Assembly (NCBI GenBank): GCA_910588845.1 | Contig: CAJURU010000025.1 | Location: 1-44,673, forward strand | Origin: an uncultured Lachnospiraceae bacterium | GTDB taxonomy: Bacteria > Bacillota > Clostridia > Lachnospirales > Lachnospiraceae | DNA length: 44,673 nt | Direction of reading: 5' to 3' | Shown: positions 1 through 7,579 of the stretch, in pieces | Position numbering within the stretch: the stretch's first letter is position 1 | Layout: each line of letters starts with the position of its first letter | The notes under the pieces: generated by a model | Databases searched by the model: none | The model's input: the letters and a program-made list of their open reading frames with translations, nothing else | What the model was told of the DNA's origin: nothing | Translations under genes and position numbers: made by a program

Positions 1-363
1 TTTGAAAGCCGGAGAATCCGGGTAGACCACCAGCTTGTCCGGGAACGTGGCGGGAAATGTTATGTCGAGAAAACCAAGACAGAATGTGGCTGCCGTTATA
101 TTCCTATGACGGATGAAGTTTTTCAAAGTCTGAAAAATATCCTTGCCCGCCGCAAGAAAGTGAAAACGGAAATCGTTGTGGACGGATATGGTAGTTTCCT
201 TTTGTTGGATAAGGATGATAAGCCGAAAGCAGCGTTGCATATTGAAAACGAAATGCGCTGGGCTATGAAGAAATACAAGAAGCTGCACCCGGATAAACCG
301 CTTCCCCATATCACGCCCCATGTGTTCCGTCTCACATACGGAGCAAATGGCGAGAATTATTGA
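1..363 (+). pseudogene. Tyrosine recombinase (Tn916-type integrase), C-terminal fragment
   Basis: The reading frame is open from the first base of the window, so the gene begins outside it. The translated part matches the catalytic domain of Tn916/ICE-type integrases: a beta-sheet region (RRIRVDHQLVRERGGKCYVEKTKTECG is the start of it in part), then IPMTDEV, and a motif-II-like segment ITPHVFRLTYGAN. In intact relatives this segment reads HVFRHT and is followed by about 40 more residues with the GH motif and the catalytic tyrosine. Here the second His is Leu and the frame ends at once after GENY, so the active-site tyrosine is absent. I infer a decayed end of an integrated element. The family call is good; which element it came from cannot be told. 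Confidence 0.75.
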
Positions 364-572
364 CTTTAAAGATACCGATATGCAGGGAAACAAAAGAAAA
401 TCAAGTTGAAAAACACACCAATCTACTACACCACTTACTACACCATTTGCCCATAAATTTGCGTAGATTTATATAGATTTGCGTGAAGTCAGGGCAAAAT
501 ACAAAATTGAAGAAAAGTGCCAAGAAGCCCGATATATCAAGGTTTAAAGACTTATGAAAGGATAAATCCAAG
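364..572. other. Non-coding stretch after integrase stump, possible element end
   Basis: No gene is seen here. The octamer ATTTGCGT occurs twice, at 457-464 and 477-484, around AGATTTATATAGATTT, and ACTACACCA is also repeated nearby. Short repeats of this sort lie beside integrase genes at the ends of integrative elements, so this could be a relic attachment region. That is inference only; no second copy of a core site was found in the window. Confidence 0.3.
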
Positions 573-1040
573 ATGATAAAAATATTATTTGTCTGCCACG
601 GAAATATCTGCCGTTCCCCAATGGCAGAATTTGTTCTAAAAGATATGGTACAAAAAGAAGGAATTGCAAATGAATTTTATATCGCCAGCGCAGCGACCAG
701 CACCGAGGAAATCGGAAACCCGGTGCACCACGGAACCAGAAGCAAACTGGCGCAAGTCGGAATCTCTACTTCTGGTAAATATGCGGTGCAGATGAAGCGC
801 AGCGATTACCAGGAATACGATTATATCATCGGCATGGACAGCTGGAATTACCGCAATATGCTTAGAATTGCCGGCAAGGACAACAAAGAGAAAATAAGCC
901 TTCTTCTGGACTACACCGATCATCCACGCGATGTAGCCGATCCCTGGTACACCGGGGATTTTGAAAAAACTTATGATGATGTGCTGGCAGGATGCCAGGG
1001 ATTTCTGGCATATTTGCGACAGCAGGGTAAATTAGCTTAA
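573..1040 (+). CDS. Low-molecular-weight protein-tyrosine phosphatase
   Basis: A 155-residue cytoplasmic phosphatase of the LMW-PTP family, which hydrolyses phosphotyrosine through a cysteinyl-phosphate intermediate. The P-loop is at the N-terminus (VCHGNICRSPMAE; CX5R-S pattern, Cys8 and Arg14), and the general-acid loop DPWYTGDF is near residue 120, both as expected. Length is normal for the family. The gene stands alone, downstream of the integrase stump and convergent with the gamma-carbonic-anhydrase-like gene, so the sequence gives no hint of a capsule or kinase partner. The ATG start places the P-loop at the usual distance from the N-terminus. Confidence 0.93.
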   Translation: MIKILFVCHGNICRSPMAEFVLKDMVQKEGIANEFYIASAATSTEEIGNPVHHGTRSKLAQVGISTSGKYAVQMKRSDYQEYDYIIGMDSWNYRNMLRIAGKDNKEKISLLLDYTDHPRDVADPWYTGDFEKTYDDVLAGCQGFLAYLRQQGKLA

Positions 1041-1070
1041 AATAGAAAGGGCTTTACCCACCCTTTACAC

Positions 1071-1583
1071 TTAGAACACCGCCGTCTTTGCTTGCGCATA
1101 AATTGCGGCTTCCGCTACATAGTGGTCTGCATTCTCCCGATTGTGGGAAATCTCTGCCGGCGTGACATTGCGTTTTATTTTGGCAGGACTTCCCATAACC
1201 AGAGAATTATCAGGGATTACTGTATTCTGTGTCACCAAAGCTCCGGCGGCAATAATACAGTTCTTGCCAATAACGGCATTGTTCATGATAATCGCCCCCA
1301 TACCGATAAGCGTATTATCCCCCACCGCACAGCCATGCACTGTGGCGTTATGCCCAATGGTGACATAGTTTCCGATAGTAACGTCTGCCCCCTGGTCCAC
1401 ATGGATGACACAGCCGTCCTGTATATTGGTACTGTTGCCGATTACCACTGAACCGGCCTCGGCACGGATAACGGCATGGAACCAAACACTAACGTCTTCC
1501 TTCAACGTCACGTCCCCACAAACAACCGCCCCAGGGGCAATATAGACATTTTCTTCAATTACCGGAGTTTTTATCATATCCAT
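1071..1583 (-). CDS. Gamma-carbonic anhydrase-like hexapeptide-repeat protein
   Basis: About 170 residues made almost entirely of left-handed beta-helix hexapeptide repeats (IGNSTNIQDGCVIHV, IGNYVTIGHNATVHG, IGMGAIIMNNAVIG), followed by a C-terminal helix. Three histidines at the family's zinc positions are visible (VIHVD, IGHN, TVHG), so a metal-dependent hydratase or a related ferripyochelin-binding-type protein is likely; the family forms trimers in the cytoplasm. I place the start at the ATG at 1583 because an AGAAAGGAAA ribosome site lies at proper distance. A TTG two codons upstream would sit too close to it. Monocistronic. Substrate is not provable from sequence. Confidence 0.85.
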   Translation of the reverse strand: MDMIKTPVIEENVYIAPGAVVCGDVTLKEDVSVWFHAVIRAEAGSVVIGNSTNIQDGCVIHVDQGADVTIGNYVTIGHNATVHGCAVGDNTLIGMGAIIMNNAVIGKNCIIAAGALVTQNTVIPDNSLVMGSPAKIKRNVTPAEISHNRENADHYVAEAAIYAQAKTAVF

Positions 1584-2010
1584 AAACAATTTCCTTTCTT
1601 TACAGCATTTATTTAAACTACATACTTCTTAGCGGCTATTCAAAGATTGTTAAAATATTTCCTTCATAAATTACGATCCTATTTTTTCCACTTCTTCTAC
1701 AATATTATCCTTGGTGAATTATAACATATATTCCTACATTGTGCCCAAAAATGTTCCAAATTAAGCCTTATGCGGACAAGCCTAGTACCTTCGGCTTATC
1801 TATACATAGCTTTGTAAGCTATGTAAGAAATCACACCATCGTCAACTTCAATCATGTGTGCTTTACGAAGTTGCCTTTTGGGGAAAAATCGGATATATTA
1901 TAGTAAAGCATACAATCTATGGAAACTGCCCTATCTTACTATCAGTACAGTGACCGCAATCTTATAATTTAAGGTGTTTCTCTGGTATTTTTGGAAGATA
2001 GGATGTTTTT
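1584..2010. other. Intergenic region with a perfect 10-bp hairpin
   Basis: No gene is seen. The clearest structure is TACATAGCTT-TGT-AAGCTATGTA at 1803-1825, a perfect 10-bp inverted repeat with a 3-base centre. It has no T-run after it, so it looks more like an operator or RNA hairpin than a terminator. It lies about 190 bases upstream of the candidate promoter of the peptide-export operon. Confidence 0.5.
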
Positions 2011-2039
2011 TTGTGGTTAAATTTACAATGTTATATAAT
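2011..2039 (+). promoter_or_regulatory. Candidate promoter of the NHLM peptide operon
   Basis: A consensus -10 (TATAAT, 2034-2039) lies 17 bases after TTGTGG (2011-2016), which matches only half of the -35 consensus. The AGCTGGAGG ribosome site and ATG at 2071 follow about 30 bases later. A weak -35 with a perfect -10 would fit an activated promoter; this is inference. Confidence 0.5.
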
Positions 2040-2070
2040 TGTACCAAAATATAAAAAGCTGGAGGTTGAC

Positions 2071-2553
2071 ATGAAGTACAATGAAAAACAAATTTTTCGG
2101 AAATCAAGTATTGACCGTGTTTCTTCTCCTGAACAGCTAAATGATTATATCCGCGTATCCAATCCGAGTGTATGGATGATACTGGTGGCGGTGATTGTTT
2201 TGTTGGCGGGGGTATGCGTCTGGGGGATTTTTGGGCGTCTTGAAAGCAAGATCCTTTCTGCGGGAACGAGCGAAAACGGCATTTTTATCTGTTATGTTAC
2301 AGAGGAAGACGCCGCTAAGATTAAAACGGGAATGCTGGTAAAGGTAAATGGGAATGATTTCGCTGTTTCTGAAATTGCCGAAAATCCGATCGCTGTAAAC
2401 ACGGATATGGATCCCTATTTGATGCATCTCGGAGGTTTTTCCGAGGATGATTGGATGTATGAGATAATTGCAGATGTGGATATTCCAGACGGTACATACA
2501 AGACTGAAATCGTGACAGAAAGCGTATCGCCGATGTCGTTTATATTGAATTGA
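2071..2553 (+). CDS. NHLM bacteriocin-system secretion protein (HlyD-like)
   Basis: A 160-residue protein: about 35 cytoplasmic residues (RVSSPEQLNDYIRVSNPSVW is the typical start of NHLM HlyD proteins), one membrane helix at roughly 36-58 (MILVAVIVLLAGVCVWGIFG), then a short extracytoplasmic part. It is much shorter than classical HlyD adaptors and seems to lack the long coiled-coil hairpin, as suits a monoderm. It probably links the two downstream ABC proteins to the outside during peptide export. The ATG at 2071 is chosen because GGAGG precedes it by five bases; an in-frame ATG at 2011 has no ribosome site. First gene of the RiPP operon, 15 bases before the peptidase-transporter. Confidence 0.82.
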   Translation: MKYNEKQIFRKSSIDRVSSPEQLNDYIRVSNPSVWMILVAVIVLLAGVCVWGIFGRLESKILSAGTSENGIFICYVTEEDAAKIKTGMLVKVNGNDFAVSEIAENPIAVNTDMDPYLMHLGGFSEDDWMYEIIADVDIPDGTYKTEIVTESVSPMSFILN

Positions 2554-2568
2554 GAGGAGAGTCTGAAG

Positions 2569-4749
2569 ATGGGTACGAAAAAGATAAAGCAGCCTGTCAG
2601 AAACGGTAAGGTGAAAGTTCCTGTGGTAATGCAGATGGAAGCGCTGGAGTGCGGCGCGGCTTCTCTCACGATGATCCTTGCATATTACGGGAAATGGATA
2701 CCGCTTGAGCAGGTACGCGCTGACTGCGGCGTATCGCGAGACGGTTCCAATGCGAAAAACATCCTAAAAGCAGCGCGCAGCTATGGGTTGGCAGCAAAGG
2801 GCTATCGCTATGAGCCGGAGGGTTTAAGAGAGAATGGAAAATTTCCCTGTATCATTCATTGGAATTTCAATCATTTTGTAGTGTTGGACGGCTTCAAGGG
2901 CAGCAAGGCGTACCTGAACGACCCTGCAAAAGGGAGTTATTCCGTGCCGATGGAAATATTTGATAAGTCCTTTACGGGGATTTGCCTGATGTTCGAGCCT
3001 GCGGAGAGCTTCGAGCCAGGCGGAGCCCCCAAGAGCATACTGACGTTTGCGAAAAAACGGCTGAAAGAGGCCAAAACAGCAATGATGTTTGTGGCGCTGA
3101 CAACGCTGATTACTGCTCTGTTTGGGATTATCACCCCGGCATTCTCGCGGATTTTCATGGATAGGCTGCTTACCGGTGAAAACCCGGAATGGTTTTTGCC
3201 GTTTATTTTCGCGCTTGGAGGAATAAGCGTGATACAGCTCATTGTGGAATGGATTAAGGCTGTTTATTCGCTGAAAATAAACGGTCAGCTTTCGGCAGTC
3301 GGAAGTACCGCTTATATGTGGAAGGTTCTTCGTATGCCGATGGAATTTTTCTCCCAGCGCATGGCGGGGGATATTCAGCAGAGGCAGAGGATGAACGCTT
3401 CGGTTGCACAGTCATTGGCAGAGACTTTCGCGCCGTTGGCGTTAAACACGGTTATGCTGGTGTTTTATTTTGTTGTAATGCTTCGCTACAGCCTGATTCT
3501 CACGCTGGTGGGGGTGGCTTCCATCGTAATCAATCTTGTGGTCTCAAGGATTATATCCAATAAGCGCATTAACATTACCCGAGTACAGTTGCGTGACGCG
3601 GGAAAACTCGCTGGAGCTACTGTGACGGGGATTGAAATGGTCGAAACAATCAAGGCCAGCGGCGCAGAGAATGGATTTTTCGAGAAATGGGCGGGCTATC
3701 AGGCGAGCGTAAATACCCAGCAGGTGCGTTTTGAACGCCTAAATCAGTATCTTGGCATGATTCCTGAGCTTGTGTCGTCACTGGCGAATATCGCCGTGCT
3801 GATACTCGGAGTTTATTTTACAATAAATGGAAAGTTTACAGTGGGCATGATCATGGCGTTTCAGGGCTTTTTAGGTTCTTTTACCGCACCCGCGCAGACG
3901 TTGATTTCGGCGGGACAGACGCTCCAGGAAATGCGCACGCAGATGGAGCGCGTTGAAGATGTGATGGAATACCCAACGGATGTGAATTGCAGCAAAGATG
4001 GGATTTTAGAGGATGCGGAGTACAGCAAATTATCGGGCAGCGTGGAACTTAAAAACGTCACGTTCGGCTATTCGCGCCTTGCAAAACCTCTGATCAGGGA
4101 TTTTAATTTAACGCTCAAAACCGGCAGCCGCGTGGCGTTTGTCGGCACATCAGGCTGCGGAAAATCCACGCTGTCAAAGCTGATTTCGGGACTTTACCAG
4201 CCCTGGGAAGGCGAAATCTTATTTGATGGAAAGCCCATAGAAAAAATTGACAGAAGTGTTTTTACCGGATCGTTGGCGGTAGTTGATCAGGATATTATTT
4301 TATTTGAGGATACAATTGCAAACAATATCAAAATGTGGGATGGTTCAATAGAGGATTTTGAGATAATCATGGCGGCGCGGGATGCGCAGCTCCATGAGGA
4401 CATTATGCAGCGTGACGGGGGCTACAGTTATAAAATCACCGAGGGTGGCAAGGACTTTTCGGGCGGCCAGCGGCAGAGAATGGAGATTGCCCGTGTTTTA
4501 GCCCAGGATCCGACCATCATCATTCTTGACGAGGCCACTTCTGCGCTGGATGCAAAAACGGAATTTGAGGTTGTAAAATCCATAAAAGACCGTGGAATTA
4601 CTTGTATCGTTGTGGCGCATAGGTTATCGACCATACGCGACTGCGATGAAATCATCGTGCTTGATAACGGGGAAGTTGTAGAGCGCGGAACACATGATGA
4701 GCTGTACGCCAGAGGCGGCGTCTACACACAGCTTGTAACAAACGAATAA
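2569..4749 (+). CDS. NHLM-type ABC exporter with C39 peptidase domain
   Basis: A 726-residue fusion that should cut the precursor behind its double glycine and export the core. Residues 15-140 form a C39 cysteine peptidase: Cys28 in EALECGAAS, His102 in NFNHFVV and Asp118 in YLNDPAKG make a complete catalytic set. Residues 165-450 hold the transmembrane domain, and the ATPase follows with Walker A GTSGCGKST near 526, signature FSGGQRQR near 629 and Walker B IIILDEATSALD near 650. It belongs to the peptidase/ATP-binding class of the NHLM (nitrile hydratase leader microcin) system. Its substrate is most likely the GG-type peptide encoded at 7125. An AGGAGAG ribosome site precedes the ATG. Confidence 0.93.
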   Translation: MGTKKIKQPVRNGKVKVPVVMQMEALECGAASLTMILAYYGKWIPLEQVRADCGVSRDGSNAKNILKAARSYGLAAKGYRYEPEGLRENGKFPCIIHWNFNHFVVLDGFKGSKAYLNDPAKGSYSVPMEIFDKSFTGICLMFEPAESFEPGGAPKSILTFAKKRLKEAKTAMMFVALTTLITALFGIITPAFSRIFMDRLLTGENPEWFLPFIFALGGISVIQLIVEWIKAVYSLKINGQLSAVGSTAYMWKVLRMPMEFFSQRMAGDIQQRQRMNASVAQSLAETFAPLALNTVMLVFYFVVMLRYSLILTLVGVASIVINLVVSRIISNKRINITRVQLRDAGKLAGATVTGIEMVETIKASGAENGFFEKWAGYQASVNTQQVRFERLNQYLGMIPELVSSLANIAVLILGVYFTINGKFTVGMIMAFQGFLGSFTAPAQTLISAGQTLQEMRTQMERVEDVMEYPTDVNCSKDGILEDAEYSKLSGSVELKNVTFGYSRLAKPLIRDFNLTLKTGSRVAFVGTSGCGKSTLSKLISGLYQPWEGEILFDGKPIEKIDRSVFTGSLAVVDQDIILFEDTIANNIKMWDGSIEDFEIIMAARDAQLHEDIMQRDGGYSYKITEGGKDFSGGQRQRMEIARVLAQDPTIIILDEATSALDAKTEFEVVKSIKDRGITCIVVAHRLSTIRDCDEIIVLDNGEVVERGTHDELYARGGVYTQLVTNE

Positions 4750-4768
4750 AGGTGGTGAAGATAGGATA

Positions 4769-6970
4769 ATGGGATGGTTTGACGAACAAATAAAACAGCG
4801 GAAACAAAACGATCAGGATGTTTTTACAGATGCCTTTATTAACATTGCCGGCGCAGTGATGGGCAGCCGTGTTTCAACCGCACTCAATGACGAGCGGCAG
4901 CAGATGAAAAACGCCTTTGACGAGATATTAAGATTTTATCATATAAATACGAAAGAAATTCCCGACAATATCACGGACAGAAATGAACAGCTTGAATATT
5001 TGCTTCGCCCGCATGGAATCATGCGCCGCACGGTAACGCTCTCGAAAGGATGGTACAAAGATGCAATCGGAGCAATGCTGGGAATCCGTAAAAGCGATGG
5101 GATGGTTGTTGCGCTTATCCCCACGGGATTTTCAGGTTATCGTTATAGGGATATGGAAACAGGAAAACATGTGAAAATAAACGGCAAAAACCAGGAGCTT
5201 TTCGAGGAAGAAGCGATAGCTTTTTACAAGCCGCTGCCGCTGAAAGCGCTCGGAATTTCGGATTTGATGCGGTATATTCTGGGAACGCTTTCCACCGCTG
5301 ATTTTGTGATGACAGGCGCGTCAGCGCTGGCGGTGGCGTTGATCGGACTGTTATCGCCGAAGCTTAATAACCTGTTGTTTTCACGTGTTATCGAGGACGG
5401 CAGCACACAGATTTTGCTTGCGATTACGGTGTTTATGATTTGCGTTACGCTCAGTTCCCTGCTGATAAACGGCGTAAAGTCGCTGATTATAGCGCGGATA
5501 AACACCAAAATGAGTATTTCGGTTCAGGCTGCAATCATGTCTCGTTTAATGTCGCTGCCCGCAGGGTTTTTCAAGAATTACAGTTCAGGAGAATTAGCTG
5601 CGCGGGCGCAGTGCAGCAATTCGCTGTGTGAGATGTTGGTGTCTGTAGCGCTGACGACAGGGCTTACGTCTGTATTTTCACTTGTATACATATCGCAGAT
5701 CTTTGTGTACGCGCCCGCGCTGGTGGTACCGTCGCTTATCATTACGCTTGCTACAGTGGCGTTTACAGTCGTATCGGCATTTGTACAGATGAAAGTCAGC
5801 AAAAAAAAGATGGAGCTGTCCTCAAAAGAGAGTGGCATGTCCTATGCATTGATATCGGGCGTGCAGAAGATTAAACTTTCGGGAGCAGAAATGCGTGCGT
5901 TCGCACGGTGGGGAAACCTTTATGCCGAAGAAGCGCGGCTTGCCTACAACCCTCCGATGTTCCTGAAAATAAACAGCGTTATTTCAAGCGCTATCTCGCT
6001 TGCAGGAACGCTTATGATGTATTGGATTGCAGTATCGTCAGGAGTATCCGTAGCGGACTACTATGCATTCAATACCGCTTACGGAATGGTTTCCGGGGCA
6101 TTTATCTCGCTTGCGGGAATTGCGTTGACTGTGGCGCAGATTAAGCCGATTATGGATATGGTAGAGCCGATTTTGAAGGCAGTTCCCGAAATTTCCGAGG
6201 GAAAGCAGATGATTACGCGGCTTTCGGGCAGCATCGAACTGGATAACGTTTCCTTCCGTTACAACGAAAATATGCCGCTTGTGATTGACGATCTGTCGCT
6301 GAAAATCCGTCCGGGGCAGTATGTGGCGATCGTGGGCGCAACCGGGTGCGGGAAGTCTACGCTTTTGCGGCTTATGCTGGGCTTTGAATCGCCGCAGAAG
6401 GGCGCCGTTTACGTAGATGGCAAGGATATTGCGGCGGTGGACTTAAAGTCTTTAAGGCGCAATATCGGCGTGGTAATGCAAAATGGCAAGCTGTTTACGG
6501 GAGATATTTTCTCGAATATTATCATATCTGCACCGTGGCTTACTATGGATGAGGCTTGGCATGCCGCCGAATTGTCAGGCATTGCAGAGGATATTCGCCG
6601 TATGCCGATGGGGATGCACACAATGATTTCCGAGGGCAGCGGCGGAATTTCGGGCGGGCAGCGGCAGCGGCTGATGATTGCCCGTGCCATTGCACCAAAA
6701 CCAAGCGTGCTGATGTTTGACGAGGCGACTTCAGCCCTTGATAATCTCACGCAGAAAACGGTTTCGGAATCGCTGGACAGTCTGAAATGCACAAGGATTG
6801 TTATCGCGCACAGGCTTTCTACCATCAAACAGTGCGACAGGATCCTGGTGCTTGATAAGGGAAAGATTATCGAAGACGGGACATATGACGAGTTGATACA
6901 AGGGGGAGGTTTTTTTGCAGAACTAGTGGCCAGACAAAGGGTTGACGCTTCCGCAGAATTGAGGGCCTGA
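4769..6970 (+). CDS. NHLM-type ABC transporter permease/ATPase, second subunit
   Basis: A 733-residue half-transporter paired with the preceding peptidase-transporter. The N-terminal ~160 residues are not a peptidase; they form the extra soluble domain typical of the second NHLM ABC protein. A membrane domain follows at about 180-460, then an ATPase with GATGCGKST near 523, ISGGQRQR near 628 and LMFDEATSALD near 650. The start has a GGTGGTGAAG ribosome site and lies 19 bases after the previous stop, so the two are co-translated and probably form a heterodimer. Role in export is known for the family. Whether this N-domain binds the leader or maturase is unknown. Confidence 0.9.
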   Translation: MGWFDEQIKQRKQNDQDVFTDAFINIAGAVMGSRVSTALNDERQQMKNAFDEILRFYHINTKEIPDNITDRNEQLEYLLRPHGIMRRTVTLSKGWYKDAIGAMLGIRKSDGMVVALIPTGFSGYRYRDMETGKHVKINGKNQELFEEEAIAFYKPLPLKALGISDLMRYILGTLSTADFVMTGASALAVALIGLLSPKLNNLLFSRVIEDGSTQILLAITVFMICVTLSSLLINGVKSLIIARINTKMSISVQAAIMSRLMSLPAGFFKNYSSGELAARAQCSNSLCEMLVSVALTTGLTSVFSLVYISQIFVYAPALVVPSLIITLATVAFTVVSAFVQMKVSKKKMELSSKESGMSYALISGVQKIKLSGAEMRAFARWGNLYAEEARLAYNPPMFLKINSVISSAISLAGTLMMYWIAVSSGVSVADYYAFNTAYGMVSGAFISLAGIALTVAQIKPIMDMVEPILKAVPEISEGKQMITRLSGSIELDNVSFRYNENMPLVIDDLSLKIRPGQYVAIVGATGCGKSTLLRLMLGFESPQKGAVYVDGKDIAAVDLKSLRRNIGVVMQNGKLFTGDIFSNIIISAPWLTMDEAWHAAELSGIAEDIRRMPMGMHTMISEGSGGISGGQRQRLMIARAIAPKPSVLMFDEATSALDNLTQKTVSESLDSLKCTRIVIAHRLSTIKQCDRILVLDKGKIIEDGTYDELIQGGGFFAELVARQRVDASAELRA

Positions 6971-7124
6971 AAATTTTTTGAAAATTTTTTGGAAATTTAT
7001 TGGCTCTCGGCGGTTTTGATTCGTATAAAAGAGCAAAGGCGCATATCACGTCTATGATTATCAGTTTTTATACTGTAATCTGTAACAAAATGTAAAGGTA
7101 ACTTAATATTAGGAGGAAAGCGCT

Positions 7125-7451
7125 ATGGAAAAAAAAGACCTTATTGCAAAGGCAACACAGACAAAATCTGACGAAGAACTTATTGCAAAGGCAAAACAGG
7201 CAAAATCTGTCGAAGAGCTTATGGCTCTCGCAAAGGAAAATGGTTATCCGATGGACGAGAAGAAGGCAGAAGTTTATTTTGAAAAGCTTCACAAGATGGG
7301 CGAGCTATCGGATGATGAGCTTGGCAATGTAGCAGGAGGCGGATGCCGTCCCAATCGTTGTCCCTTCTGCGGAGGTGACCTTGACGCTGTCAAATCACAC
7401 TCTACTTTCAAAACTTTGTGTTGCCCATACTGCGGTAAGTTTGCATGTTGA
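7125..7451 (+). CDS. Nif11-like leader RiPP precursor with Cys-rich, zinc-ribbon-like core
   Basis: A 108-residue precursor peptide. Residues 1-73 are a helical, Nif11-type leader ending in GELSDDELGNVAGGG, the cut site expected for the C39 peptidase upstream. Its first part is a near-duplicate: SDEELIAKAKQAK then SVEELMALAKENG. The core (from Cys74) has seven cysteines in about 35 residues, including CPFCGGD and CPYCGK, which is the double-knuckle layout of a zinc ribbon. A strong AGGAGGAAAG ribosome site precedes the ATG. It sits between exporter and radical SAM maturase, so it is the obvious substrate of both. The likely modification is a thioether or other Cys-based crosslink, but the final product cannot be read from sequence. 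Confidence 0.88.
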   Translation: MEKKDLIAKATQTKSDEELIAKAKQAKSVEELMALAKENGYPMDEKKAEVYFEKLHKMGELSDDELGNVAGGGCRPNRCPFCGGDLDAVKSHSTFKTLCCPYCGKFAC

Positions 7452-7483
7452 ACAATCATGGTGTGAAGGGAAGAGGCTCTTTT

Positions 7484-7519
7484 ATGGCTTTCCCATACTG
7501 CGGTCCGTGGGGGCGGTAG
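7484..7519 (+). pseudogene. Possible relic of a second core peptide (11 codons)
   Basis: A short frame starting at an ATG reads MAFPYCGPWGR. Its bases CCCATACTGCGGT (7492-7504) repeat exactly those encoding the last CPYCG knuckle of the precursor (7424-7436). There is a purine-rich GAAGGGAAGAGG stretch upstream. I infer a leftover from duplication of the core-encoding end. Whether it is translated is unknown; it could also be chance beyond the repeat itself. Confidence 0.4.
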
Positions 7520-7537
7520 GACAAATAATATCCGTAT

Positions 7538-7557
7538 TTTGCGGCAGTTTCCGCAAA
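7538..7557 (+). promoter_or_regulatory. Hairpin between precursor and maturase genes
   Basis: TTTGCGG-CAGTTT-CCGCAAA forms a 7-bp stem just before the ribosome site of the radical SAM gene and has no clear T-run. In RiPP operons such hairpins often lower expression of enzymes relative to precursor by partial termination or by protecting mRNA ends; that role here is inferred. Confidence 0.45.
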
Positions 7558-7579
7558 TAATTATAAGGAGTGAATTGAG

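Noticed and set aside
7040..7124. ECF-type promoter for the precursor gene
   Set aside because: A CGTC at about 7049 and TGTAAC at about 7081 are in the wrong order and spacing, so no ECF promoter can be claimed; only a TATACT at 7069-7074 with a poor -35 is seen.
7375..7560. A 61-residue frame over the precursor end
   Set aside because: It is a shadow of the precursor in another frame; only its MAFPYCG part on a different frame shows a meaningful repeat.
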